Assembly: GCA_025846845.1 (NCBI GenBank) | Contig: JAOYTL010000020.1 | Location: forward strand, 36,349-100,348 | DNA length: 64,000 bases | From: Alloboseaceae bacterium BT-24-1 | Lineage (GTDB): Bacteria > Pseudomonadota > Alphaproteobacteria > Rhizobiales > Beijerinckiaceae | Reading direction: 5' to 3' | Shown here: positions 1 through 8,873 of the stretch, in pieces | Layout of the letters: the number at the start of each line of letters is the position of its first letter | Numbering within the stretch: position 1 is the stretch's first letter | The notes under the pieces: model-generated | Databases searched by the model: none | Seen by the model: the letters and a program-made list of their open reading frames with translations, nothing else | Told to the model about the DNA's origin: nothing | Translations under genes and position numbers: made by a program

Positions 1-703
1 GGCCAGCGGTGCCGAGCCCGCCGGGGCGCGGACGCGTCAGCATGCCGTGCACCGCCTTGCCCGTCGCATTGCCGAAGGACAGAAGGCAGGCGACCTGCTC
101 GTGCGAGGCGATCGCCTGATGGGTGACGCCGAGGCCCATCATCACGATCGGGCGGCCACAGTCGAAGACGATCGCGGCGGCGTGCGGGTCGACATGCACG
201 TTGAACTCGGCCGCCGGGGTAATGTTGCCGAGCGCCAGAGCCCCGCCCATCAGCACGATGCGCTTCACCTTGACGAGCACGTCCGGCGCCAGCCGGAAGG
301 CCAAAGCGAGATTGGTCAGCGGCCCAAGCGGACAGAGTATGACGCTGTCGTCCGGCGCGGCGCGCAGAATGGAGATCAGAGCTTCGACGGCATGGCCTGG
401 GTTAGCCTTGCCACGGGCCGGCGGCAGATCGGCGCCGGCGAGGCCGTCGGGCCCACAAACGAATTCGGCGGTCGAGAGCGGGAAGATCAATGGCCGGTCG
501 GCCCCGGCATGGATGGGCACATCCTCGCGCCCGGCGAGCTCGCGGATACGCAGCGCGTTGGCGGTGGTCAGCGCGAGCGGGACATTGCCGGCGACGGTGG
601 TGATCGCCTTGAGGTCGAGCTCCGGGCTGGCGAAGGCGAGCAGCAGGGCAACCGCATCGTCCTGGCCGGGATCGGTATCGATGAGAACCGTCTCGCTGGT
701 CAT
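1..703 (-). CDS. Nucleoside hydrolase (inosine-uridine preferring type), C-terminus off the window
   Basis: Hydrolyses the N-glycosidic bond of nucleosides to give free base and ribose. The N-terminus reads MTSETVLIDTDPGQDDA; the DTDPGQDD motif (residues 9-16) is the calcium- and ribose-binding signature of the IUNH family. A later segment GPLTNLALAFRLAP and the NVHVDPHAA segment also fit the family. About 234 residues are present and the frame is still open at base 1, so the last part (usual family length about 310) is missing. The start lies 1 bp upstream of the stop of the ABC ATPase gene, so this is the promoter-distal member of a minus-strand sugar operon. Substrate is not readable from sequence; a purine/pyrimidine nucleoside or its ribose would suit the RbsC-like transporter next door. 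Confidence 0.9.
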   Translation of the reverse strand, partial: MTSETVLIDTDPGQDDAVALLLAFASPELDLKAITTVAGNVPLALTTANALRIRELAGREDVPIHAGADRPLIFPLSTAEFVCGPDGLAGADLPPARGKANPGHAVEALISILRAAPDDSVILCPLGPLTNLALAFRLAPDVLVKVKRIVLMGGALALGNITPAAEFNVHVDPHAAAIVFDCGRPIVMMGLGVTHQAIASHEQVACLLSFGNATGKAVHGMLTRPRPGGLGTAG

Positions 704-704
704 C

Positions 705-1472
705 TCAGGCAGCCCTGGCGTTGCCAGCCATGATCATGTGGCTGAGATCGTCGGCGGTGAGATCACCGAGCGGGCGATCGACGTATTTTCTACCTGCGCC
801 CATGATCACCACCCGATCGGCGAGCGCGACCACGTCGCGCATATTGTGGCTGATCAGCAGCACCGTCCTGCCATCCGCCTTGAGCTTGCGGATCAGGTCG
901 AGGACAAGCGCCGTCTCCTTGACGCCGAGTGCCGCCGTCGGCTCGTCCATGATGATGATCTCGGCCTTCCAGCGCAGGGCGCGGGAGATCGCCACCGCCT
1001 GGCGCTGACCGCCGGAGAGCCGCTCGACCGGCCGGTCCATGTCCTCGACCGTGACCGAGAGCTGCTTGAGGAAGCCCCGCGCCGCCTGCGCCATCTTCTT
1101 CTTGTCGAGCACGCGCAGGAACGGCAGCAGCATGGGCCTGGTCAGCTCCGAGCCCATGAAGACGTTCTGGGCGATCGAGAGCCGCGGCGCCAGCGCGAGG
1201 TCCTGGTAGATCGTGGCAACGCCATGGCTCAGCGCGTCATGCGGCGAGGCGAAGACGACCTCTTTGCCGCGCATCTGGAGCGTGCCCGAGGTCGCTTCCT
1301 CGGCGCCGGAGACCACCTTGATCAGGCTCGACTTGCCGGCGCCGTTGTCGCCGCAGATGGCGACGACCTCGCCGGCAAAGATGTCGAGATCGACCTCGCG
1401 CACCGCCACGACCGGGCCGTACGCCTTGCCGATGCCGCGGAGGGAGAGGATGGGTGTGGTGGTGTCTGTCAT
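705..1472 (-). CDS. Carbohydrate ABC transporter ATP-binding protein (single ATPase domain)
   Basis: Cytoplasmic ATPase that powers a sugar importer, 255 residues. Walker A is GDNGAGKS, the ABC signature is LSGGQ and Walker B is IIIMDEP followed by the H-loop ISHN. It has one nucleotide-binding domain only, as in FrcA-type proteins, unlike the duplicated RbsA/XylG type, so it probably acts as a homodimer. The ATG at 1472 was chosen because the frame upstream of it reads through a palindromic intergenic repeat (PDPLPQGERG) and not protein sequence. It sits between the binding-protein gene and the nucleoside hydrolase gene in one minus-strand operon. Confidence 0.92.
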   Translation of the reverse strand: MTDTTTPILSLRGIGKAYGPVVAVREVDLDIFAGEVVAICGDNGAGKSSLIKVVSGAEEATSGTLQMRGKEVVFASPHDALSHGVATIYQDLALAPRLSIAQNVFMGSELTRPMLLPFLRVLDKKKMAQAARGFLKQLSVTVEDMDRPVERLSGGQRQAVAISRALRWKAEIIIMDEPTAALGVKETALVLDLIRKLKADGRTVLLISHNMRDVVALADRVVIMGAGRKYVDRPLGDLTADDLSHMIMAGNARAA

Positions 1473-1514
1473 TGCTTGAACCAGTTCGCACAGCGCGTCG
1501 GAAAGCCGCAACGA

Positions 1515-1665
1515 GCCCCTCTCCCCTTGCGGGAGAGGGTCGGGGCGAGGGGTCGCGCCACTCCGCATCGCTGGCCGAACACCCCGATCCCGAACGGTCG
1601 CGCGACCCCTCATCCGTCTCGGCTTCGCCGAGCCACCTTCTCCCGCAAGGGGAGAAGGGAAAACG
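1515..1665. repeat. Palindromic intergenic repeat pair (REP/BIME-like)
   Basis: The gap between the ATPase and binding-protein genes is filled by two head-to-head palindromic units. The core TCTCCCCTTGCGGGAGA (1520-1536) is inverted at 1639-1655 as TCTCCCGCAAGGGGAGA, and GGGGTCGCGC (1549-1558) is inverted near 1600-1609. The right unit has the layout CTCATCCG, then a small CGGC-GCCG hairpin, then CCACCTTCTCCC; exactly this layout recurs inside cobN at 51784-51838. It could act as a transcription attenuator or mRNA-stabilising hairpin between operon genes; that is inference. Confidence 0.75.
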
Positions 1666-1668
1666 CCC

Positions 1669-2610
1669 TCACTTCAGGAACTGCTGAACGTTGTTCTTGT
1701 CGACCAGCACGGCCTCGGTGAAGAGATAGGGGCCGGCGGCGATGGTCTCCTTCGGCTTCTTCTCAACGACGATCGCCTGGATCGCGTCGACCGCCTGCTT
1801 GCCCATCTCCTCGAAGGGGATCGAGACGGTCGCCATGAAGGTCGAGGCTGGGTCGGCGATGCGGGCATAGGTCTCCTTGCCGCCATCGACCGAGACTAGC
1901 GGAATCTGGCCCTTCTTCACGCCCTGCGCCTGCAGCAGGTCATCGATGATGTAGGCCTGACCGTCGAACGAAGCCCAGATGCCGTTGATCTTGCCCTGGT
2001 TCTGCAGCAGCAGCGCCTGCATGCCGGCGCGGACATCGTCGCGCCAGCTCTGGGTGCGCGCCATCGAGAACTTGCCGAGTTCCTTCACGCCCTGGTTCTC
2101 GGAGAGCACATTGTCGAGCAGCTTGCCGCGGATGCGCGAGGCGACGTTGAGGTCGAAGCGGGCGGTGACGATGTTGCCCTGATAGCCGAGCTGGCCGAGC
2201 AGATAGAGCGCCGCCTCGGCGCCGACCTTGTACTCGTTGGTCTGGATGTCGAAGAGCGCGTGCGGGCTCGAACCCGATTGCACGGTGATCACCGGGATCT
2301 TGGCGTCCTTGGCCGCCTTGAACTGGGCGTCCGCCTCGACCGGCTTGCCCATGGCGATGATGATCGCATCGACCTTCTTGGCGATCAGCGCGTCGAACTG
2401 CTCGGCATGCTTGGGCAGCGCGCCTTCCGAGTTCAGCAGCGTGACGTTCCAGCCCTTGGCCTTGGCGGCGGCGGTGGCGGCATTGGCGACGCGGGCATGC
2501 GTCTCCGACGAGAACTGGAAGCCGATGACACCGAGCTCGAAGGCCTGCGCCCCCTGCCCGAGACCAATGACGGCAACCGCCGCCAGCACAACTCTCTTCA
2601 AACCGACCAT
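1669..2610 (-). CDS. Sugar ABC transporter periplasmic binding protein (RbsB-like family)
   Basis: Periplasmic ligand-binding protein, 313 residues, with a Sec signal peptide ending around QGAQA (residues 18-22). The mature part has the two-lobe type I fold pattern: FELGVIGFQFSSETHARVANAA at the N-terminus, KVDAIIIAMGKPVEAD for the first hinge region and PLVSVDGGKETYARI in the second lobe. A strong Shine-Dalgarno (GGGAGAGG) precedes the ATG. It lies 33 bp downstream of the permease gene. The ligand is likely a pentose, hexose or polyol, but no residue pattern lets me name it. Confidence 0.9.
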   Translation of the reverse strand: MVGLKRVVLAAVAVIGLGQGAQAFELGVIGFQFSSETHARVANAATAAAKAKGWNVTLLNSEGALPKHAEQFDALIAKKVDAIIIAMGKPVEADAQFKAAKDAKIPVITVQSGSSPHALFDIQTNEYKVGAEAALYLLGQLGYQGNIVTARFDLNVASRIRGKLLDNVLSENQGVKELGKFSMARTQSWRDDVRAGMQALLLQNQGKINGIWASFDGQAYIIDDLLQAQGVKKGQIPLVSVDGGKETYARIADPASTFMATVSIPFEEMGKQAVDAIQAIVVEKKPKETIAAGPYLFTEAVLVDKNNVQQFLK

Positions 2611-2643
2611 GACAACCTCTCCCCTCGTTATCGTTGTGAGCTT

Positions 2644-3585
2644 TCAGACCTTGAACGCCGCCTTCTTCATCACGCTGGCCGAGAAGGCGACCGAGCCGAT
2701 GATGATGACGCCGAGCACGATGTCCTGAACGTAATAGGGCGCGCCGAGCAGCACCAAGCCGTTGCCGAGCACTTTCAGCACCAGTGCAGCGAAAACCGTG
2801 CCCGGCACGTTCGGCTTGCCCGGCTCGAACATGGTCATGCCGAGCAGCACGGCGGCGATGGCATAGAGCAGGTAGTCGCCAGCCATGTTCGGCGCGGCCG
2901 AGGACAGGTTGGCGGCGAGCAGCACCGCTGTGATCGCGGCGAGGATACCGGAGAGCAGCAGGCCGATGCGCTTCATCTTCCCCGTCGCAATGCCGGAGAG
3001 CCGGGCTGCCTCGTCGGCCTCGCCGGTCGCGACCATATGGGCGCCGGTGCGGGTCCATTTGACCAGGCCCCAGGCGAAGAGGGTGACGCCCGTCAGCCAG
3101 AGCACGAGATTGGGGATGCCGAAGGTGTAGCCGCGCGCCAGTCCGGTGAAGCTCACCGGCCAGCGGCCGACGAAGGCGACGCCCTGGGTGATCATGAAGG
3201 CGAAGCCCTTGGCGATCGCGGCGGTGCCGAGCGTCATGATCAGCGAGGGAATGCGCAGCACGGTGACACCGTAGCCGTTGAGCCCGCCGAGCAGCGCGCC
3301 GACCGACAGGGCAGCCAGGACCGCGACCAGCGGCGGATACTGCAGCTGCACCAGCCAGCCGCAGACCACTGCGGACAGGCTCGCCATCTCGGCGATCGAG
3401 AGGTCGAGCTCGGCAACGGTGAAGGCGAGCGCGAAGCCGAGCGCCAGGATGGCGAGGAAGCTCGTATCCTTCAGCACGTTGACGACGTTCATCGTCGTCG
3501 CGAAGTTCGGTGCGAAGACGACGAAGAAGACGATCAGGGCGAGGCCGGCGAGCGCGGTGCCGTAGCGGCCGATGATCTCGCGCAT
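2644..3585 (-). CDS. Sugar ABC transporter permease (RbsC/FrcC-like)
   Basis: Inner-membrane channel subunit of the same importer, 313 residues. Hydrophobic segments begin at residues 9-27 and repeat along the length, about eight to ten in total, as usual for BPD_transp_2 proteins. The family-typical run AELDLSIAEMASLSAVV (about residues 58-75) and the loop GLLNGYGVTVLRIPSLIMTLG-like segment (here GGLNGYGVTVLRIPS) are present. The gene starts 2 bp after the SDR stop codon, so translation is probably coupled. Together with the ATPase and binding protein it forms a complete importer. Confidence 0.92.
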   Translation of the reverse strand: MREIIGRYGTALAGLALIVFFVVFAPNFATTMNVVNVLKDTSFLAILALGFALAFTVAELDLSIAEMASLSAVVCGWLVQLQYPPLVAVLAALSVGALLGGLNGYGVTVLRIPSLIMTLGTAAIAKGFAFMITQGVAFVGRWPVSFTGLARGYTFGIPNLVLWLTGVTLFAWGLVKWTRTGAHMVATGEADEAARLSGIATGKMKRIGLLLSGILAAITAVLLAANLSSAAPNMAGDYLLYAIAAVLLGMTMFEPGKPNVPGTVFAALVLKVLGNGLVLLGAPYYVQDIVLGVIIIGSVAFSASVMKKAAFKV

Positions 3586-3587
3586 CG

Positions 3588-4367
3588 TCAGGCGTTCCCT
3601 GTCGCGATCGCCGAGATCGGCGAGAGTATCTCGATGCCGCCAGTGACCGGGATCAGCGCGCCGGTGACGAAGGCTGCCGCCGGCGAGAGCAGGAAGGCGA
3701 TGACGCCCGCCACATCCTCCGGCCGGCCGAGGCGTCCGAGCGGGGTGCGCTGCGAGGCGCCCTCGACCAGCGCGTTGAACTGCCTGGCGAAGCCGCCGCG
3801 CACCATCGGCGTGTCGATGATCCCCGGCGCGACCGCATTGACGCGGATGCCGTGGCGTCCGAGCTGCTGGGCCATGCCATAGGTCAGCGTCACCACGCCG
3901 CCCTTGGCCGAGCCATAGGCGAGATTGGCGCCGCCATTGCTATGGGCGATCGAGGAGATGTGGACGATGGCGCCACCCTCGCCCTGCGCGATCAATCGCT
4001 TCGACACGGCCTTGGAGACGCGAAAGACGGCGGAGAGGTTGATGTCGACGAGCTTGTCCCACTCATCGTCCTCCATCTCGACCATCGGCACCGGCCGCGA
4101 GGCGCCAGCGCCGGTGACGAGATTGTCGAGTCGGCCGAAGCGTTCGACCGCGAGTTCCACCAGCGCCCCGGCGAGACCCCGGTCGCGGACATCGCCGGTC
4201 ATGGCGGCGACGTCGGCGCCTTCAGCCTGCAGACGATCCGCGAGTTCGACGAGAGAACTGGCTTCCAACCCCGAAAGGACGAGCCGGTGTCCAGGGGCCA
4301 GCGTCATCGCAAGCGCGCCGCCGATGCCGCCGGAGGCACCCGTGATCAGGGTGACGGGCTTCGGCAT
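3588..4367 (-). CDS. SDR-family NAD(P)-dependent dehydrogenase
   Basis: Short-chain dehydrogenase/reductase of 259 residues, the classical length. The cofactor motif TGASGGIG is near residue 10, the catalytic serine is in HISSIAH and the catalytic YxxxK is YGSAK. The usual NNAG is replaced by VTGAG. The C-terminal RLGRPEDVAGVIAFLLSPAAAFVTG is typical. The ATG at 4367 is chosen because the open frame upstream (to 4847) has no SDR similarity and runs antisense into the kinase. Its place in a sugar operon with a kinase suggests oxidation of a sugar or polyol such as a pentitol. Confidence 0.9.
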   Translation of the reverse strand: MPKPVTLITGASGGIGGALAMTLAPGHRLVLSGLEASSLVELADRLQAEGADVAAMTGDVRDRGLAGALVELAVERFGRLDNLVTGAGASRPVPMVEMEDDEWDKLVDINLSAVFRVSKAVSKRLIAQGEGGAIVHISSIAHSNGGANLAYGSAKGGVVTLTYGMAQQLGRHGIRVNAVAPGIIDTPMVRGGFARQFNALVEGASQRTPLGRLGRPEDVAGVIAFLLSPAAAFVTGALIPVTGGIEILSPISAIATGNA

Positions 4368-4488
4368 CAGGCAGCCTTGCGGGCGAAGGCGGATACACGA
4401 AACGCGACGACGCAGCTCGGGAGCGACATGGACCTCTCTCGGCGGATTGGTTCCATTTGGGTAAGGCGCAAGCCCTTCAGCCGCAACG

Positions 4489-6033
4489 TCAATCGACGTG
4501 CAGGGCCGTGGCTGCAGACGCATGACGCGCGAGGCCGGCGAGCGGTCCGTCCTCTTGCGTAGCGGCGACAAGATCGCGCGAGATCGGCACCAGAGCTCTC
4601 TCGGCCCGGCGGAACAGAGCGAACAGCGCATCATAGGCCGGCTTGAGAGCCGGATCGGGCTCGAACCGGCGCGCGACCGTGACGAGCATCTCTTGCGCTT
4701 CGGCGAGCGAGGCGAAGCGGCCGAGGCCTGTGAAGGCAACGATCGCCGCGCCGAGCAGGCCCGGCTCCTTCGAGGCCGCGACGACGACCGGCCGACCGCA
4801 GAGATCGGCCTTGATCTGGCTCCAGACCGGATTGGCGGCAGCGCCACCGCCGAAGCGGATTTCGGTGGCAGCTCGGTTCAGCGCAGTCTCTGCTCGCTCC
4901 AGCACGATCCGGTTCAGGCAGGCGACGCCTTCCAGCACCGCAAAGGCGAGATCGGTCGGGCCATGCTGGCGGTTCAGCCCGATGAGGGCGCCGCGCAAGG
5001 ACGGGTCCCAATAGGGCACGCGCTCGCCCTGGAGATAAGGCAGGAAGAGCAATGGCTGCGGCTGGCGCGGGCCAGCGAGCAGCGCGCCGATCTCCTGTCC
5101 GACATCTGCTCCATCGCGCCCGAGCAGCGCCAGCAGCCAGGAGACGGTGTCGGCGCCGGTTTGGCTGGGGCCGCCGAGCTGGAACAGGCCGCGCCAGTCG
5201 ACAGTGAGCAGGCCTTCCGCCCGCGCCGGCTCGCGGCCGACGACGCCGAGCACTTCGGTGGTGCCGGAGATGTTGTAGGCATAGCCCTCGCGCATGGCGC
5301 CGAGGCCGACCACCGCCGCCCAGGTGTCGTTGGAGGCGCAGAAGACCGGCTTGCCGACGAGGCGGTCGAGCGGCGCCGGCAGACCGACCTGCACCGGGCC
5401 GACCTGATCCCAGGGCTCAAGCATCTCCGGTAGCACCGCAGCGGGAATGCCAGCGGCCTTCAACAGATCGTGGCCACCGTGCGGGGATGCTGCCGCCAGC
5501 AATCGCGCCATTGAGATGGGGTCGCTGGCCCGCCGGCCGGCCAGGCGGAAGTTCAGGTAATCCTTCGGCTCGAGCAGGCAGGCGAGCCCGGCGAACGCCT
5601 CCGGCTCCTCCTCGCGCAGCCAGGCGAGGCGGGCGAGCGGGTGGAAGGCGTTGATCGCGGCGCTCTCCGGATGGACTGGGTCGAACCGCTCGCGCAAACG
5701 CGCCGCGAGTGCGTCCGAGCGCGTATCCTTCCAGGTCATCGCCGGGCGCAGCGACTGGCCGTCGCGGTCGAGAAAAATCTGCGTGCGAGTGACGCCGCAG
5801 ATCGCGACAGCCTCGACCGCGTCGAACAGCGCGGGCGCCTCGGCTGCCAACGCGATGCAAGCCTCCGTCAGCAACTTCCACCAGGCCTCGGCCTCGATCT
5901 CTGAGCGGCCCGCGCGGTCGTCATGGCTCACCGGCCCGGCAATGGCGTACTGGGCGCAGATAGCGCCGGTTTCATCGACGAGAGCGGCGCGGAACGAGGT
6001 GCCGCCAAGATCGCAAGCGAGGACGATGCTCAT
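4489..6033 (-). CDS. FGGY-family carbohydrate kinase (xylulokinase-like)
   Basis: Phosphorylates a sugar or polyol after uptake, 514 residues, full family length. The N-terminal phosphate-binding loop is DLGGTSFRAALVDE; the family segments GVTRTQIFLDRDG and MTWKDTRSDA follow. The C-terminal ATP-binding domain holds RFGGGAAANPVWSQIKADL and GRPVVVAASKEPGLLGAA. It is the first gene of the minus-strand operon, and 121 bp separate it from the SDR gene. I cannot distinguish xylulose, ribulose or erythritol-type substrates from the sequence. Confidence 0.88.
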   Translation of the reverse strand: MSIVLACDLGGTSFRAALVDETGAICAQYAIAGPVSHDDRAGRSEIEAEAWWKLLTEACIALAAEAPALFDAVEAVAICGVTRTQIFLDRDGQSLRPAMTWKDTRSDALAARLRERFDPVHPESAAINAFHPLARLAWLREEEPEAFAGLACLLEPKDYLNFRLAGRRASDPISMARLLAAASPHGGHDLLKAAGIPAAVLPEMLEPWDQVGPVQVGLPAPLDRLVGKPVFCASNDTWAAVVGLGAMREGYAYNISGTTEVLGVVGREPARAEGLLTVDWRGLFQLGGPSQTGADTVSWLLALLGRDGADVGQEIGALLAGPRQPQPLLFLPYLQGERVPYWDPSLRGALIGLNRQHGPTDLAFAVLEGVACLNRIVLERAETALNRAATEIRFGGGAAANPVWSQIKADLCGRPVVVAASKEPGLLGAAIVAFTGLGRFASLAEAQEMLVTVARRFEPDPALKPAYDALFALFRRAERALVPISRDLVAATQEDGPLAGLARHASAATALHVD

Positions 6034-6064
6034 GCCCTCGCCCTGCGTCAGGAACGGACGCTGG

Positions 6065-7366
6065 TCAAGCGGCGCGATCCTTCATGCCGCCATCGGTCAG
6101 GCGGTACCAAGCGATGATCGCCGAGACATAGAGCTCGTTCAGCGCGTGCAGCGGCAGCGGCGATATCGGCACGACCGGGAAAGGCAGGCGTGTCCTGTCA
6201 CCGGTCGAGAGATACTGCGCCATCGCCTTGCCCATCGCCGTCTGCAGGCCGATGCCGCGGCCCATGCAGCCGATATCGACGAGCAGGCCCGGTTCCGGCT
6301 CGTGCAGATGCGGCAGGAAATCGCGGGTCAGCGCGACGCGGCCGCACCAGCGATAATCGAAGCGCAGACCCTTGGCCTGCGGATACATCTTGCCGACGAC
6401 GCGTTCGAGATGGGCCCAGTCGGCGGCATCGCGCGGCTCGCGGAAGGGGCCGCGCCCGCCCATCAGCAGGCGATTCTCGTGGTCCTTGCGGAAATAGAGC
6501 AACAACTGGCGGGTGTCGGAGGTGACCTGGCCCTCGGGCAGGATCGTGCCGGCGAGATTGTCGGAGAGCGGCTCGGTCGCGACGATGAAGGAATTCGGCC
6601 GGATCACGGTCTGGCGCAGTTTCGGGATCAGGTCGCCGGTGTAGCCGTTGGTCGCGATCACCACGCGCGGCGCGGTCACACTGGCGCCCTGTGCGGTCCG
6701 CACCACCCAATTGCCGCCGTTGCGGCGTAAGCCCGTCACCGGGCTCTGGCCGTGGATCACGGCGCCCGCCTTCTGCGCGGCACGAGCGAGACCGCGGGCA
6801 TAGGCGAGCGGCTGGACGCCGCCGCCGCGCGGGTCGAGCCAGCCGCCGAGATAGCGATCGGTGCCGATCAGGCGGCCGACCGCATCGGCGTCGAGGAAGC
6901 GGGCGGCGACGCCGCGCGCACTCCATTCCTCGGCCCGGCGCTTCACCGTCTCGACCATGGCCGGCGTATGGGCGCCCTGAATCCAGCCGGCGCGGCGATG
7001 CGGCACGTCCATGCCGTGCTTCTCGATCAGCCCGAAGACGAGGTTTGCCGTCGAGCCGACGAAGGAGACCAGGGCCTCGCCCGCCTCGGGTCCGTATTTC
7101 GAGACGATCTCGGAGGGATCGTATTTGATGCCGGGGATGACCTGCCCGCCATTGCGGCCGGAGGCGCCCCAACCCGGCTCATGCGCTTCCAGCACGACGA
7201 CGGAGACGCCGGCCTCGGCGAGATGCAGCGCTGTCGACAGGCCGGCATAGCCGGCGCCGACGATGCAGACATCGGCCCGGACATCGCCCGCGAGCGGGGG
7301 CGTCTGCGGCGCTGCCGGGGCAGTCGCATGCCAGAGCGAGGGCTGCAGCGGGAAGGGCTCGGCCAT
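6065..7366 (-). CDS. FAD-dependent oxidoreductase (DAO family, gamma-glutamylputrescine/amine oxidase-like)
   Basis: FAD enzyme of 433 residues that probably oxidises an amine or amino acid. The dinucleotide-binding motif VGAGYAGLSTALHLAEAG (about residues 36-53) is followed by the acidic strand end VVVLEAHEPGWGASGRNGGQ, a hallmark of the PuuB/OrdL-type DAO group. The C-terminus has GCMGRGIGLQTAMGKA, an FAD-contacting segment. It is the last gene of a minus-strand operon with an amino-acid ABC transporter, so the imported ligand is a likely substrate. A GAGGA ribosome site precedes the ATG. Confidence 0.88.
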   Translation of the reverse strand: MAEPFPLQPSLWHATAPAAPQTPPLAGDVRADVCIVGAGYAGLSTALHLAEAGVSVVVLEAHEPGWGASGRNGGQVIPGIKYDPSEIVSKYGPEAGEALVSFVGSTANLVFGLIEKHGMDVPHRRAGWIQGAHTPAMVETVKRRAEEWSARGVAARFLDADAVGRLIGTDRYLGGWLDPRGGGVQPLAYARGLARAAQKAGAVIHGQSPVTGLRRNGGNWVVRTAQGASVTAPRVVIATNGYTGDLIPKLRQTVIRPNSFIVATEPLSDNLAGTILPEGQVTSDTRQLLLYFRKDHENRLLMGGRGPFREPRDAADWAHLERVVGKMYPQAKGLRFDYRWCGRVALTRDFLPHLHEPEPGLLVDIGCMGRGIGLQTAMGKAMAQYLSTGDRTRLPFPVVPISPLPLHALNELYVSAIIAWYRLTDGGMKDRAA

Positions 7367-7376
7367 GGCGGTATCC

Positions 7377-8108
7377 TCAGATCGGCTTGAGCACGCGGCG
7401 CAGGAAGTCCTGGGTGCGCGGGTTGCGCGGCGCGCTCAGCACCTCGCGGGCCGCGCCCTCCTCGACGATGACGCCGCCATCGAGGAAGAGCACGCGGTCG
7501 GCGACCTCGCGGGCGAAACCCATCTCGTGGGTCACAACCAGCATGGTCATGCCCTCCTCGGCGAGGCTCTTCATCACGCCGAGCACCTCGCCGACCAATT
7601 CCGGATCGAGCGCCGAGGTCGGCTCGTCGAACAGGATCGCCTTGGGCTGCATGGCGAGGGCGCGGGCAATGGCGACGCGCTGCATCTGGCCGCCGGAAAG
7701 CTGGGCAGGATAGGCGCCGAACTTGTCGGCGAGGCCGACGCGGGCGAGCAGGTCGCGGCCGCGCTCCAGTGCCTGCGCCGGCGGCTCCTTCTTCACATGG
7801 ATCGGCCCCTCGACGACGTTCTCGAGCGCGGTCCGGTGCGGGAACAGGTTGAAGCGCTGGAACACCATCGCCATCGCTGTGCGGATGCCGACGATCGAGC
7901 GATCGGCACGGTCGACCCTGGCCCCGTCGATCAGGATCGAGCCGCCGTCATAGGCTTCGAGCCCGTTGATGCAGCGCAGGATCGTCGACTTGCCGGAGCC
8001 GGAGGGGCCGATCAGACAGACGACCTCGCCGCGCTGAACGCTCCCCGTGATGCCCTTCAGCACCTGATGGGTGCCGAAGCTCTTGGTGACCCCGGAGAGC
8101 TCGATCAT
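7377..8108 (-). CDS. Amino-acid ABC transporter ATP-binding protein (GlnQ/HisP-like)
   Basis: Cytoplasmic ATPase of a polar amino-acid or amine importer, 243 residues. Walker A GPSGSGKST, Q-loop VFQRFNLFPH, signature LSGGQMQRVAIARALAM and Walker B ILFDEPTSALDPE are all intact. The ATG overlaps the stop of the permease gene by 4 bp (ATGA), showing translational coupling. It precedes the oxidoreductase gene. Confidence 0.94.
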   Translation of the reverse strand: MIELSGVTKSFGTHQVLKGITGSVQRGEVVCLIGPSGSGKSTILRCINGLEAYDGGSILIDGARVDRADRSIVGIRTAMAMVFQRFNLFPHRTALENVVEGPIHVKKEPPAQALERGRDLLARVGLADKFGAYPAQLSGGQMQRVAIARALAMQPKAILFDEPTSALDPELVGEVLGVMKSLAEEGMTMLVVTHEMGFAREVADRVLFLDGGVIVEEGAAREVLSAPRNPRTQDFLRRVLKPI

Positions 8109-8767
8109 CGCTTGGCTCCCTTGCCGAAGCGGCGTTCGAGCCAGCCGACGACGGCGATCAGCGGCAGACTCATCGAGAGATAGAGCAGCGCCACCAGCGT
8201 GTAGACCGTCATGTTCTTGAAGGTCGACGAGGCGAGCAGCGAGCCCTGCAGGGTCAATTCGGCCACGGTGATCGTCGAGGCCTGCGAGGAGTCCTTCAGC
8301 ATCATGATCATGATGTTGCCGTAGGGCGGCAGCACGATCTTGACCGCCTGGGGCAGGATCACCCGGCGCATCATCATGCCCCAGCCCATGCCGATCGACT
8401 GGGCCGCCTCGATCTGGCCGTGGTCGACCGCCTCGATGCCGGCGCGGAAATTCTCGGATTGATAGGCGGAATAGGCGATGCCGAGCCCGATGATCGAGGC
8501 CTGCAGTGCCGAGAGCGCCAAGCCGAACTCGGGGAAGACGAAGTAGATGTAGAAGAGCTGCACCAGGATCGGGATGCCGCGCAGTATGTTGACGACGGTC
8601 TTCGCGACGAAGGCGAGCCAGCCGATGCCCGAGACGCGCATCAGCGCCCAGACGAGGCCAAGCGCCGTCGACAGCGCCAGCGAGCCGAGCGTCACCAGGA
8701 TCGTGAACTTCAGCCCCTGAAGCAGCAGAGGCAGGAATTGGGCGGCATCACGCAAAAAAGCTTGCAT
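8105..8767 (-). CDS. Amino-acid ABC transporter permease (HisM/GlnP-like)
   Basis: Inner-membrane subunit, 220 residues, with about five hydrophobic segments starting at residues 14-35. The EAA loop reads GQIEAAQSIGMGWGMMMRRVILPQAV, typical of the His/Glu/Gln permease group, and the N-terminal RGIPILVQLFYIYF is a family hallmark. Only one permease is present, so it probably works as a homodimer. There are 106 bp between it and the binding-protein gene. Confidence 0.93.
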   Translation of the reverse strand: MQAFLRDAAQFLPLLLQGLKFTILVTLGSLALSTALGLVWALMRVSGIGWLAFVAKTVVNILRGIPILVQLFYIYFVFPEFGLALSALQASIIGLGIAYSAYQSENFRAGIEAVDHGQIEAAQSIGMGWGMMMRRVILPQAVKIVLPPYGNIMIMMLKDSSQASTITVAELTLQGSLLASSTFKNMTVYTLVALLYLSMSLPLIAVVGWLERRFGKGAKR

Positions 8768-8873
8768 CGGAGCTCGGCGTCACGGGAAGGTCACGGCGAT
8801 GGATCGGCCTTGGCCCGTCAGCCGGATCGCGCTGGACCCGGCCGGGGTATAGGCCGACAGGTCTCCAGCCCGC

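Noticed and set aside
1473..1613. Upstream extension of the sugar ATPase by 47 codons
   Set aside because: It is the translation of a palindromic repeat (PDPLPQGERG), not protein.
4368..4847. Upstream extension of the SDR gene by 160 codons
   Set aside because: The extension runs antisense through the kinase gene's 3' part and is Arg/Ser-rich; the SDR domain starts at 4367.
4489..6033. Naming the kinase xylB
   Set aside because: FGGY kinases for several sugars share these motifs; there is no xylose isomerase nearby to support the name.
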